A program made the translations under genes and the position numbers. A stretch of DNA of 64,000 bases from the NCBI GenBank assembly GCA_034189035.1, contig JAXHVA010000012.1, positions 1 through 64,000 on the forward strand. Direction: 5' to 3'. Origin of the DNA: JAUXFK01 sp034189035 (GTDB lineage Bacteria; Desulfobacterota; UBA8473). The notes under the pieces were generated by a model. The model ran no database searches, was not told the origin of the DNA, and saw nothing but the letters and a program-made list of their open reading frames with translations. Of this stretch, positions 27,367-36,115 are shown piece after piece; the stretch's first letter is position 1, and each line of letters opens with the position of its first letter.

Positions 27367-27720
27367 ATGGAGTGCCCAAAATGTGGTCACAATGTACCAA
27401 CAGCCAAAGATAAGTGTATGTACTGCGGTTTCTCAAGAAAAAAGAGTCCTTTTGCGGATGTTAAAGAAACAACAAAAACAAGTAAAAGTGCGATTTTAAT
27501 AAAGAGTGATGAAAATGGTCGCTTTAGCTTTACTGCTAATGTAAAAGAAAAAGTATATAAAGACCTAGAAGATATCCCCAAATCTCTTCGAGCAACGGTC
27601 CAAGAAGCACTCAGAAAAGGTGAGAAAAACATATCGTTTGAACAAAGAGTAGACACATACACCTCCCCTTTAAAAGATACCCATCAACCTCAAAGCTCAA
27701 AAGAGATAAGAGATATTTAA
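27367..27720 (+). CDS. Zinc-ribbon protein, unknown function
   Basis: A 117-residue protein with an N-terminal zinc ribbon: C3-x2-C6 (MECPKCG) and C17-x2-C20 (DKCMYCGFS). A basic linker and a region VYKDLEDIPKSLRATVQEALRKGE, which resembles a short helix pair seen in small bacterial zinc-ribbon proteins, follow. It has no membrane segment. It lies 45 bases after the VIT-like gene on the same strand and may be cotranscribed. Function unknown. Confidence 0.65.
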   Translation: MECPKCGHNVPTAKDKCMYCGFSRKKSPFADVKETTKTSKSAILIKSDENGRFSFTANVKEKVYKDLEDIPKSLRATVQEALRKGEKNISFEQRVDTYTSPLKDTHQPQSSKEIRDI

Positions 27721-27882
27721 CCGAGCTCTTTTCTCAAACATATATATCTCTTTCCAAGATATGACTTGTTTCTCCTGGGATTCATGCAAGGGCAAGCCTC
27801 TATTGGATAACTCTGAAAGGAATTGAAAAGGTCCTGATCAGGAAAGTTTTTAAAAATCGTTTTTGGGGATCGGAGGATAGAT

Positions 27883-29037
27883 ATGGATTTCAGTCTTACT
27901 TTGGATGAAGAGAGATTTAAGGAGGAGGTCTGTGGCTTTTTAGACAGCGCAGTGAGTGATGAGATTGTACACGAACTGGAAAGAGGAGCAGGTATAGGCC
28001 CTCTCACATGGGAATTCATGCGAAAAATGGGAGAGAGGAGGTGGCTGGCCCCTGCATTTCCGAGAGAGTATGGGGGAATGGATGCTACTCGCTGGCAACA
28101 GTTTATTATAATGGATGAAACAACCTATCGCCGAACTCTTCCTCTGGCCCTGTGTGGTGTTGGCATCGTAGGACCCATATTACTCCACCACGGAACAGAA
28201 AAACAAAAACAGGAATTCCTGCCTAAGATAGCAAAAGGAGAGATTGAGTTTGCCCTTGGATATACAGAGCCTGAAGCGGGATCAGATCTGGCGAACCTTC
28301 AACTGAAGGCAGAAGATAAAGGGGACTATTATCAACTCAACGGGCAGAAGGTCTTTAATACAAGATGCCATTACGCACAATACGTATGGCTTGCCGCCAG
28401 AACCAATCCGAATGTGCCAAAACATAAGGGAATATCGCTCTTCATGGTGGACATGAAGAGCCCAGGGATTACGGTCCGTCCCCTATGGGCGATGGATGGC
28501 GAAAGGACTAATGAGGTTTTCTATGATGATGTTATGGTTCCTAAAGACAACAGGGTCGGGGAAGAAAACCGGGGCTTCTATTATATCCTTACCGCATTGG
28601 CTTATGAGAGGATATTCCCTGTTGGAGGCATACGTCGGGGATTCGAAGAATTTGTTGCGTATGTCAAGGAGGAGGAAATGGGTCAAGACCCCATGGTCCA
28701 ACAAAGAGTAGCGCAGCTCGCTGCTGAGTTTCAAGCCCTCAGTTTAATCGCATACCGTGTAGTCTGTTTGTTGGAGAATGATATTGCCCCTACATGGCAA
28801 GCACCCATGGTCAAGCTCTATGCAACTGAATTTATGCAGAGATTTAGTAACATTGCAACAGAGATTATGGGCAATTATGGGCAGTTGCAACAAGGATCAA
28901 AGTGGGCACCTCTTATGGGAAGGATAGAACAGTTATATCGCCATGCAGCTGTCGGCAGTATTGTCGCTGGCAGTTCAGAGATTCAAAGGAATACAATCGC
29001 TATAATAGGATTAAAGCTCCCCAGATTAAAGACATAG
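27883..29037 (+). CDS. Acyl-CoA dehydrogenase
   Basis: A 384-residue flavoprotein; CGGAGG lies eight bases ahead of the ATG. The standard blocks are present: N-terminal helical domain, FALGYTEPEAGSDLANLQ (FAD/substrate loop), the middle beta domain (YQLNGQKVFNTRCHYAQYVW) and C-terminal VGSIVAGSSEIQRNTIA. The length matches the family. It would oxidise an acyl-CoA at the alpha-beta bond and pass electrons to ETF. There is no neighbouring thiolase, hydratase or ETF gene, so the chain length or ring type of the substrate is unknown. It is distinct from the paired dehydrogenases at 51101-53497. Confidence 0.88.
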   Translation: MDFSLTLDEERFKEEVCGFLDSAVSDEIVHELERGAGIGPLTWEFMRKMGERRWLAPAFPREYGGMDATRWQQFIIMDETTYRRTLPLALCGVGIVGPILLHHGTEKQKQEFLPKIAKGEIEFALGYTEPEAGSDLANLQLKAEDKGDYYQLNGQKVFNTRCHYAQYVWLAARTNPNVPKHKGISLFMVDMKSPGITVRPLWAMDGERTNEVFYDDVMVPKDNRVGEENRGFYYILTALAYERIFPVGGIRRGFEEFVAYVKEEEMGQDPMVQQRVAQLAAEFQALSLIAYRVVCLLENDIAPTWQAPMVKLYATEFMQRFSNIATEIMGNYGQLQQGSKWAPLMGRIEQLYRHAAVGSIVAGSSEIQRNTIAIIGLKLPRLKT

Positions 29038-29143
29038 CTCTTCAGTAACAGTTTAGCCAAGCTCACCTTTCTTGCCAGCTACTCAGATCTGGCAATTTTA
29101 TTGGTTTTAGTTGATTGTCTCCTTTCAGAGGATTTACTGATTA

Positions 29144-29599
29144 TTAATCAAAATCAGCGAAGCTCTCCATCCATTTGGGTATTCTCGCATCTGATATAGC
29201 ATCAATCCTCGGTATGTAAGGTTTTATATCGATTACCGGAGTTCCATTGAGAGCGTCAGTCTTATCAATATGCACGATATTTCCCTCAACACCCAATATC
29301 TTGCATACGGATATAGCAATCAGGTTAGGTCTTGCCGGGGAACGTGTAGCAAAAACCCCTGTCAAAGGATTTGCCATATTCCCTTTCGGATGAACCTGCA
29401 AAACACTTCTCTTTCCCCGAGTATCGTTTTTATGAAACCAGGAAGATACTATTATGTGGGAGAATTGGTCCAATCCTCGAAGGGCATCCTTGTACTTCTG
29501 AGGTATTTCAATATAAACGGTTTTGCCCTCCTTTTTGATAATACCAATGGGAACAACACGGAAAGATCCTTTAGATCTTAAAATTTTCGAGGATATCAT
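29144..29599 (-). CDS. trmO: tRNA (N6-threonylcarbamoyladenosine37-N6)-methyltransferase
   Basis: The start is placed at ATG 29599, preceded by GGAAATAGGG; 151 residues. It matches the TrmO/TsaA (UPF0066) family: IGIIKKEG at the N-terminus, then LDQFSHIIVSSWFHKND, LQVHPKGNMANPLTGVFATR and SPARPNLIAISVCKILG, and DALNGTPVIDIKPYIPRID. TrmO methylates t6A37 in tRNA-Thr using SAM. It lacks the extra C-terminal domain of the enterobacterial enzyme, as is common in anaerobes and archaea. It is convergent with the acyl-CoA dehydrogenase gene. Confidence 0.85.
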   Translation of the reverse strand: MISSKILRSKGSFRVVPIGIIKKEGKTVYIEIPQKYKDALRGLDQFSHIIVSSWFHKNDTRGKRSVLQVHPKGNMANPLTGVFATRSPARPNLIAISVCKILGVEGNIVHIDKTDALNGTPVIDIKPYIPRIDAISDARIPKWMESFADFD

Positions 29600-29744
29600 A
29601 TTCCCTATTTCCTTTGGATGAGTATCATATAAACACAATGCATCTCACTTAAACTAGTCCATTTTTTTGGTTGTTTGATAATACGTCTTAAGCAAATAAG
29701 ACAGATCCTATCCTTAAAAGAGTATCCCCTCGTTCCTTAAAGTA

Positions 29745-30221
29745 TTACTCAAAAATTTTCCTTCGTTCAATATACTGTTGAAATTCTTTCATTGCACCTA
29801 TATAGCGTTGAAAATATACTTTTGCTAAGTAAGACATAATTGGAAATTCGCTCTTGTTTTTTCGGATGATCTCTACAAACCTTTCGGAATCAATGATCAT
29901 AATCTTTGAAGGCTTTGTTGTTCTTGCCCTGGTAATGAATCTTTTCATTCCAAATAATAGGCCAGGCCCAAAAACGCCGTGCCCTTTTATCCTTTCAATC
30001 TCTAAGGAAAAATTCTCATAATTCGTATCTTTACTACTCGGAAGTTCCAGAACAACTTCACCCTCTAATAAAATATGAAAATTCTTTGCGTGTTCTCCTT
30101 GATTAAATAAAATTTCCCCCTCTTCAGAATTTTTTATTATGGCAATATCACTGATCTCATCAACCTGTTTAGGGGTCAAAACAGAAAAGATTTCTTTTCC
30201 TTCAATTTTATAACCCTTCAT
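29745..30221 (-). CDS. Cyclic nucleotide-binding domain protein
   Basis: A 158-residue protein consisting of one Crp-type cyclic-nucleotide-binding beta barrel: IAIIKNSEEGEILFNQGEHA, KNFHILLEGEVVLEL, and GHGVFGPGLLFG at the phosphate-binding cassette. A short C-terminal helix (EFQQYIERRKIFE) follows. There is no DNA-binding HTH, so it is not a transcription factor by itself; it may sense a ligand and bind a partner. An AGGTG precedes the ATG. It lies downstream of glgC on the same strand, 64 bases away, and might be cotranscribed. Confidence 0.78.
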   Translation of the reverse strand: MKGYKIEGKEIFSVLTPKQVDEISDIAIIKNSEEGEILFNQGEHAKNFHILLEGEVVLELPSSKDTNYENFSLEIERIKGHGVFGPGLLFGMKRFITRARTTKPSKIMIIDSERFVEIIRKNKSEFPIMSYLAKVYFQRYIGAMKEFQQYIERRKIFE

Positions 30222-30285
30222 AATACACCTCCAATAAATAGTTGAGTATCCTTACTCCCCAGTTTCAAAAGGCAAAATAAGGTCA

Positions 30286-31611
30286 TTATTGATAATATGC
30301 GTCCTCTATATATGCTCCCTTAAAACAATTGGCTATTTTTTGTACGTTATCATGAACAAAAAGCTTCTGACTATCCAAGGTCCCTGTATTTGTATGTTGA
30401 ACTATCATGCCTTTCTCGATAATAACTATCCCTGAATCGCTTACATAAAAACGCTTCCGATCCTCATTAAGATCATATCCTATCTGTGTATTCGGAGGTA
30501 TCTTCACTTCTTTATCTATAATGGCTCGCTTAATTCTACAGCCCTTCTCTACCTCTACATTCTCCATCAGTACAGATTCATTTATCTCAGAGTAACCGTT
30601 GATTCGAACCTGAGGAGACAGCACACAGTTTTGTACTCTGCCACCGCTTATGATACATCCACCTGACACTATGGAATCCAAACATACACCCATCATTCCC
30701 CCGGTATATTCCTGAGCATATACGGTCTTTGCCGGAGGATATTGTCCCTGATAGGTACGCAAAGGCCACTCCTTATCATAAAGGCTTAACTTCGGATTCT
30801 GGAGAACTAAATCCATATTAGCCTTAAAATAAGAATCAATGGTCCCAACATCCCTCCAGTACTTAGGCCTTTTTTTGTTCTCATCCCTGAAATTATAGGC
30901 AAAAACCCTGGCCCTGTGGATCATTTCAGGGATGAGATCCTTGCCGAAATCGTTATAACTCTTCTTATTGGCATCTTCTACTAAAAACTCTCTTAACGTA
31001 TTACTATTAAAGATATAAATCCCCATATTGGCAAAGAGTATTTTATTGCTTTCGAGTAACGACGCAGCCTCTTTAGGCTTTTCCTCAAAATCGACTATCC
31101 TATTTTCATTATTCACCTTAATAATACCAAATTGAGACCCTGCGCTCTGACTTACTTCTATTGTGGCCACAGTAACATCCGCATCCTTGTCTTTATGAAA
31201 TGCAAGCATTTTTGAATAGTCCATCTTATAGACATGGTCCGAGGAAAGAATCAGAAAATAACTGGGATCAACCATATCGGCAAAGTATAAATTTTGATAT
31301 ATGCTATCAGCTGTCCCCTTATACCAATCCCCGTTTATCCTCATCTGAGGAGGTATAGAAAAGATAAACTCATCTAATTCTGAGTTGAGGATGTTCCAGC
31401 CCAACCTCAAATGTCGATCCAGAGACATAGACTTATATTGGGTCAATACCACTATCTTCCGAATTCCCGAATTGATACAATTGCTCAATGTGAAGTCGAT
31501 TAGGCGGTATATTCCTCCAAAAGGAACCGCAGGCTTACTCCTGTCTCGTGTTAACGGGCTGAGACGCTCTCCGTTACCGCCTGCCATGACCATGGCTAAG
31601 GTGTCTTTCAT
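30286..31611 (-). CDS. glgC: Glucose-1-phosphate adenylyltransferase
   Basis: 441 residues from ATG 31611 (GGGAGGAGAA directly upstream; an ATG five codons earlier is possible). The nucleotidyltransferase signature GGNGERLSPLTRDRSKPAVP is near the N-terminus, followed by IDFTLSNCINSGI, LSSDHVYKMDY and, near the C-terminus, the left-handed beta-helix repeats (SGGCIISGGRVQNCVLSPQV). It makes ADP-glucose for glycogen synthesis, usually the regulated step. It overlaps the end of the upstream STAS frame by 38 bases, implying translational coupling. No other glg gene is in the window. Confidence 0.92.
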   Translation of the reverse strand: MKDTLAMVMAGGNGERLSPLTRDRSKPAVPFGGIYRLIDFTLSNCINSGIRKIVVLTQYKSMSLDRHLRLGWNILNSELDEFIFSIPPQMRINGDWYKGTADSIYQNLYFADMVDPSYFLILSSDHVYKMDYSKMLAFHKDKDADVTVATIEVSQSAGSQFGIIKVNNENRIVDFEEKPKEAASLLESNKILFANMGIYIFNSNTLREFLVEDANKKSYNDFGKDLIPEMIHRARVFAYNFRDENKKRPKYWRDVGTIDSYFKANMDLVLQNPKLSLYDKEWPLRTYQGQYPPAKTVYAQEYTGGMMGVCLDSIVSGGCIISGGRVQNCVLSPQVRINGYSEINESVLMENVEVEKGCRIKRAIIDKEVKIPPNTQIGYDLNEDRKRFYVSDSGIVIIEKGMIVQHTNTGTLDSQKLFVHDNVQKIANCFKGAYIEDAYYQ

Positions 31612-31983
31612 TTCTTCTCCTCCCATTTCTGATTTTCTTTTTATTTGCCTTTGTTTTCTTTGAAATCATAGAGTCTGAAGTTCTTGCATATAGATCCGCT
31701 ATTACATCTAATCCTAAAAATCTGGACAGATGGAGATGCTCTTCGCTTAGACCTTTTATTCTTGAAGCGATTCTCTTGGTGTGCAAGTACTTGATCATAA
31801 TACCAATCATTGCCATAGCCGGAGCATCCAGCTCATCTACATTTTCAAAATGAAATTCTACCGCTTTTGTTTTAGGGGTAATACATTCCAGGATGTTCTT
31901 TTTAACGGGCACGATGTTATCCCTATTAAGAGCTCCTGATAGATCTAAACGTTTAAACTGTGTGCCTCACTTATACGAATCAT
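31574..31983 (-). CDS. STAS-domain protein, apparently needing a -1 frameshift
   Basis: The best start is ATG 31983 with GGAGGGAAAG just upstream, but its frame stops after 12 codons (MIRISEAHSLNV-stop). Just before the stop is T-TTA-AAC in the correct phase for a -1 slip. Slipping gives SLN then RLDLSGALNRDNIVPVKKN, the first strand and helix of a STAS (anti-sigma-antagonist) fold, continuing VEFHFENVDELDAPAMAMIG. Without a shift, only a GTG at 31912 without the first strand is available. The C-terminus runs into glgC out of frame (NERHLSHGHGRR), so the end may also be altered. STAS proteins act in partner-switching regulation; the phosphorylatable Ser position (DELDAPAM) lacks an obvious Ser. 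Confidence 0.6.
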
Positions 31984-32467
31984 CTTTCCCTCCATAAGTG
32001 AAATCTAAACCCAAATATGATCTTCACAAACGATTTAATGCCTTTGAACTGATTTTTAAGCCCAAAGAGGACTCTGGGTTAGTTAGATATCCATGCCTCT
32101 ACTTAAAAAGATAGCAATTTTTGTTCCACATTAAAAGACCAAAGCGGAAAGCTGGCAAATGCTTTAATTACTTGACCTGTAAGAATAAACTATAGTGAGT
32201 TCATATCATACCGGTTTAAGTTCCAATCTTATGTTATGGTGTATACACCATAACATCTTGCATCAGTTGTAGTTAATATTTTGATTTTAAAAGAAAAGAA
32301 AGTCTGTACCATAAACCACAAGATTTAAGGGCAAAGCACCATAAAGAGAATCAATACGGTACATCTATATTTGTTTTATTGGGGAATTATGATGAGATTG
32401 TGAAATATGCTCAAAGAGATCATGATTAGATAAAAGGTGAAAAATGTTTCTCATTTAAGACGCGCAA
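31984..32467. other. Gene-free stretch with a perfect palindrome
   Basis: 484 bases between the end of the two-component operon and the STAS-glgC operon, both on the minus strand. No frame or RNA gene is visible. It carries the 26-base palindrome at 32231-32256 and must hold the promoter of the STAS-glgC operon. Confidence 0.5.
32231..32256. promoter_or_regulatory. 26-bp perfect palindrome, operator-like
   Basis: ATGTTATGGTG-TATA-CACCATAACAT is a perfect inverted repeat. There is no T-run after it on either strand, so it is not a typical terminator. It lies ~250 bases upstream of the STAS start, and looks like a dimeric regulator site. Confidence 0.5.
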
Positions 32468-33865
32468 TCATTTGAATTTTTTACTGTCAAGACTATACTT
32501 GGCTAACTTTTCATAAAAGGTTTTATAGTTTAAACCCGCTTGCTTGGCTGACTGAGTTATATTACCCCTGTTTTTTGAAAGCATCTCTTTCAAGTATTCT
32601 CTTTCCATCCTTTGTATCAGCCTCTCCTTGGTTTCTTTAAAAGGCAGACTGGTATTGATAGTCAAAGGGAGAGTGGTTTCGTCTGGAAAGGCGTTTTCCC
32701 ATGAAGGAGCTATAAAATCAAAACTCCGAATAGTTTCTCCTTTTTCCAGCAAGACTGCCTTTTCTATGAGGTTTTCCAATTCCCTCACATTTCCAGGCCA
32801 GTGATGACAAAATAGCGAATTCAATGCCTTATGGGAAAGCACTTTAACTTCTCTTGAAGAAAGAGTTGCACTTTTTCTCAAGAAATGTGCAGCCAATAAA
32901 GGGATATCATCAAGTCTATCTCTTAAAGGGGGTAGATGAATGGACAGGACATTGATCCTGTAGTACAGGTCTTCTCTATATTTTTTCTCTCTTACCAGTT
33001 CTTCTAGGTTTTGATTGGTTGCCAAAAGGATCCTCACATCGAGTTTTATATTTTTGTTGCCCCCAACTCGGCGTATCTCTTTCTCCTGAAGAGATCTCAA
33101 TAGCTTCCCCTGGATGGAAAGGGGGAGATCGCCTATCTCATCAAGGAAAAGAGTTCCTTGGTGGGCCAGTTCAAAGCTACCAATCCTCTGATTATGGGCG
33201 CCTGTAAAAGAACCCTTTTCATGTCCAAAAAGCTCCGATTCCAATAATGCTTCAGGAATAGCCGCGCAATTTACTGTGATCATGGGTTTCTTTCTTCTGG
33301 GACTGTGGTAATGTATGGCCTTTGCCACCAATTCTTTACCTGTTCCAGTCTCCCCCAAAATCAGAGTATTGGTATCGGTTTGTGAAGCCAATGTGATAAG
33401 TTCATAAACCCTTTTCATTTTATGATTCTTACCAACTATTTGATGAAAATCGTATCTCTCCTCGATCTCTTTCCTCAAGGAGACATTCTCTTGAATCAAA
33501 TCCTGAGTTGCAAGGATTTTTTTGAGGGATAGTTCCAAAAGGTTTATATCAAAGGGTTTCTGTATAAAGTCATAGGCCCCGAGCTTCATAGCCTGTACTG
33601 CCTGAGATACCTCTCCATGCCCGGTGATAATGACTACACAGATATTGGGATGAGCCTCCTTTGTCTTCTCCAAAAGCTCAAGCCCATTCATCTTGGGCAT
33701 CTTAAGATCTGTAAGGACAATATCGAAATGTGTTTCTTCCAGTTTTTCTAAAGCCTCTACCCCACTTTGAGCAGTAGAAATTTCCACCCCCATTCCCTTT
33801 AATGCTATCTTGAGTTGGATTAAAAATATTTCTTCGTCATCGACTATCAGTATTCGCCTTTTCAT
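32468..33865 (-). CDS. Sigma-54-dependent response regulator (NtrC family)
   Basis: 465 residues in three domains: receiver (Asp53 in VLTDLKMPKMNG, Lys at QKPFD), AAA+ ATPase (Walker A GETGTGKE at 171-178, Walker B LFLDEIGDL, arginine-finger region LYYRINVLSIHLPPLRDR) and a C-terminal Fis-type helix-turn-helix (NITQSAKQAGLNYKTFYEKL). The sigma-54-contacting loop, usually GAFTGA, is GSFTGA at 218-223. The start overlaps the stop of the upstream kinase gene by four bases. It is the output of the four-gene relay and would activate sigma-54 promoters; the targets are not evident here. Confidence 0.92.
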   Translation of the reverse strand: MKRRILIVDDEEIFLIQLKIALKGMGVEISTAQSGVEALEKLEETHFDIVLTDLKMPKMNGLELLEKTKEAHPNICVVIITGHGEVSQAVQAMKLGAYDFIQKPFDINLLELSLKKILATQDLIQENVSLRKEIEERYDFHQIVGKNHKMKRVYELITLASQTDTNTLILGETGTGKELVAKAIHYHSPRRKKPMITVNCAAIPEALLESELFGHEKGSFTGAHNQRIGSFELAHQGTLFLDEIGDLPLSIQGKLLRSLQEKEIRRVGGNKNIKLDVRILLATNQNLEELVREKKYREDLYYRINVLSIHLPPLRDRLDDIPLLAAHFLRKSATLSSREVKVLSHKALNSLFCHHWPGNVRELENLIEKAVLLEKGETIRSFDFIAPSWENAFPDETTLPLTINTSLPFKETKERLIQRMEREYLKEMLSKNRGNITQSAKQAGLNYKTFYEKLAKYSLDSKKFK

Positions 33866-35319
33866 CTGATCACCAGCCTGATGATTACTTGAGTACCCTC
33901 GCCCAGTTTGCTCTCTACAGACATCTCACCGCCATGAACGTCGATCACATTCTTGGCGACTGACATCCCCAGACCAATTCCCTTTTCTTTGGTGGTAAAA
34001 AAAGGTTGGAATATCTTGTCTAATTCTTCTTTTATCATTCCACACCCAGTATCAGAGATACGCACTTCAAGGATCTCTGGAGAGTTCTTGATGCCTTCTT
34101 TTTTCTTAATAGTCGTAGCAACTGTGATCTCTCCTCCATGGGGCATTGCGTCAAGCGCGTTTTTTACAATATTTTGAAAGGCGTGTTTAATCTTGAAACC
34201 ATCCACCGAGATTCTTCTAGAAATCTTACAATAGTCTTTCCTGACTTTGACATTCGATTTTTTAAAATTCTCACTAAACTCAAAGAGAACCCCATCTATC
34301 AAGATATGAATATCTACTTGATAGTAAGTGAGTTCCATGGGTTTGGTGTAACCCAGAAGCTCTGATACAATTCTGTTTAAGGAAGTTGAGCCATCCATAA
34401 TCCCGTTAAGGGAAATCCGCTCCTCCTCATCAATAGGAGAATATTTCTGAAAATACTGAACGCAAGTACGAATCTGTTGGAGAGGATTCCTGATCTCATG
34501 GGCCCATCTAGTGGCGGTTTCTCCCAGTTCTGCCATCTTTTGAGATTGAATAAGCTCATCTTCCAACTGCTTGCGTTGAGTGAAATCCTGAACGACCAGG
34601 AGAAGCCCGATTTCTCCCTCGGTTAACTTGGGTAAAGGGATCTCCGAGATGCTTATGTGCAAAACTTTCTCCGCAGTTCGAGAAGGATTGCATCTAAATT
34701 CCAACCAATCTATAGGTTTATGAATGTCTTTCACCTTCTTGAGGTGTGTCTCTAGCTCTTTTACGGGCAAGACATCATTTACATGTTTCCCTTCAGTCTC
34801 TTCTTTTGTGGTAAGGAAGATTTCGCAATAGCTTCTATTTGCCATTACCACGCTAAAATCCTTATTTAAAACCAGCAAGCCGGATGGGATGTAGGCGACT
34901 ATGTTTTCGCTAAATTCCTTCAATAGCAAGTTCTCCATAACTATGTGCTGTTTTTCCAGTGCTTTTTTTACTACCGCCCTTACCTCATCGAATTCAAAGG
35001 GCTTCATAAGATAGGCAAATGCTCCATTATCGAGTGCTTTTATTGCATTGTTAAGAGAAGGGTTTCCGGTAATAATGATCCCCTCGGTTAGAGGGGAACA
35101 CTGTTTGATCTTTCTTAGAACCTCAAGACCATCCATATCAGGAAGAATTATGTCTATGAATGCTATGTGGAAGAATCTATGCTCCCCCTGAGCCAGAGCT
35201 TTTTTACCTGTAGAAACTATATCTACATCGTAACCTATCTCTTGGAATATATCCTTTATAGTTTCACAAAGGTCTCTCTGGTCATCGACTATCAAGAGGT
35301 TTACTTTCTCATGCATCAT
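33862..35319 (-). CDS. Receiver-PAS-histidine kinase
   Basis: A 485-residue soluble kinase. Receiver at 1-120 (DD at 12-13, Asp56 in AFIDIILPDMDG, Lys in MKPFE), PAS-like sensor at about 135-260 (GLLVLNKDFSVVMANRSYCE), HisKA box WAHEIRNPLQQI, and HATPase with VKNALDAMPHGGEI, SDTGCGM and FFTTKEKGIGLGMSVAKN. There is no membrane segment, so the input is a cytoplasmic signal and/or phosphotransfer to its receiver. It overlaps the genes on both sides (4 and 11 bases), so the relay is translationally coupled. Confidence 0.9.
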   Translation of the reverse strand: MMHEKVNLLIVDDQRDLCETIKDIFQEIGYDVDIVSTGKKALAQGEHRFFHIAFIDIILPDMDGLEVLRKIKQCSPLTEGIIITGNPSLNNAIKALDNGAFAYLMKPFEFDEVRAVVKKALEKQHIVMENLLLKEFSENIVAYIPSGLLVLNKDFSVVMANRSYCEIFLTTKEETEGKHVNDVLPVKELETHLKKVKDIHKPIDWLEFRCNPSRTAEKVLHISISEIPLPKLTEGEIGLLLVVQDFTQRKQLEDELIQSQKMAELGETATRWAHEIRNPLQQIRTCVQYFQKYSPIDEEERISLNGIMDGSTSLNRIVSELLGYTKPMELTYYQVDIHILIDGVLFEFSENFKKSNVKVRKDYCKISRRISVDGFKIKHAFQNIVKNALDAMPHGGEITVATTIKKKEGIKNSPEILEVRISDTGCGMIKEELDKIFQPFFTTKEKGIGLGMSVAKNVIDVHGGEMSVESKLGEGTQVIIRLVIR

Positions 35320-36085
35320 TGCTCCCTTTTAGATTCTTCTGCTTTTTCTTTCCTTTGGATATCTCATCTATAACAGCTAATACTTTATCCATCTCTAAGG
35401 GTTTTTTAAGGCAGGTATAAGCACTCATGTCTAGCGCATCCTTTACAATATCATTTACTTCCTGTGGGTACCCTGTCATCATAACTGCGCAAATGCAAGG
35501 ATCTATCTCTAAAATAGTCTTGTAGACCTTTAGGCCATTTAGTATCGGCATCTTGACGTCAATGAATATAATACGAAATCGTCTGGTCCTGGCCAGCTCG
35601 ATGGCCTTTTGTCCTGAATTTGCTGTAAAAACAGTATATCCTTTGCCCTCGATGATGTCTTTCAGGTTATCCAAAATATCTTGATCGTCGTCTACTATCA
35701 GAATGAGCCGGCTTTTTTGTCCCTTGAGAGATTCTTCCATGGCGATCAGTACCCTATCAATATCTAATGGTTTATAAAGGATATCATATGCTCCGAAGAT
35801 AAGTGCATCCTTTACCATATGTTCCAAGGCATATGCGGTCATCATAATGGTTACGGTCTCAGGGCTGATTTCCCTTATCCGTTTGTATGTTTCTATTCCG
35901 TCTATTCCAGGCATCCTTATGTCCATGAGGATCAGGTCTACTCTTCTGTCCTTTACTGTTTCAATGGTTTCATATCCATTATGACAAACAGATACGTCGT
36001 AACCTTTGAGCTCGAGTATATCAGCCAAGCTCTTTGTAAAATCCACGTTATCATCAACGATCAAGAGCTTTGCACTATTATACAT
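35309..36085 (-). CDS. Double receiver-domain protein
   Basis: 258 residues made of two complete receiver domains joined by a short helix. The first has DDN at 11-13, Asp55 in LILMDIRMPGIDG and Lys in YKPLD; the second has DDDQD, its Asp in IIFIDVKMPILNG near residue 183, and Lys in KKPLE. There is no output domain. Such proteins act as phosphate shuttles or sinks between kinases. It lies between the membrane kinase and the soluble receiver-PAS kinase, overlapping the latter by 11 bases. Confidence 0.9.
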   Translation of the reverse strand: MYNSAKLLIVDDNVDFTKSLADILELKGYDVSVCHNGYETIETVKDRRVDLILMDIRMPGIDGIETYKRIREISPETVTIMMTAYALEHMVKDALIFGAYDILYKPLDIDRVLIAMEESLKGQKSRLILIVDDDQDILDNLKDIIEGKGYTVFTANSGQKAIELARTRRFRIIFIDVKMPILNGLKVYKTILEIDPCICAVMMTGYPQEVNDIVKDALDMSAYTCLKKPLEMDKVLAVIDEISKGKKKQKNLKGSNDA

Positions 36086-36115
36086 TTTGACCTCCTTAAA
36101 AAAAACATCAAGAGA

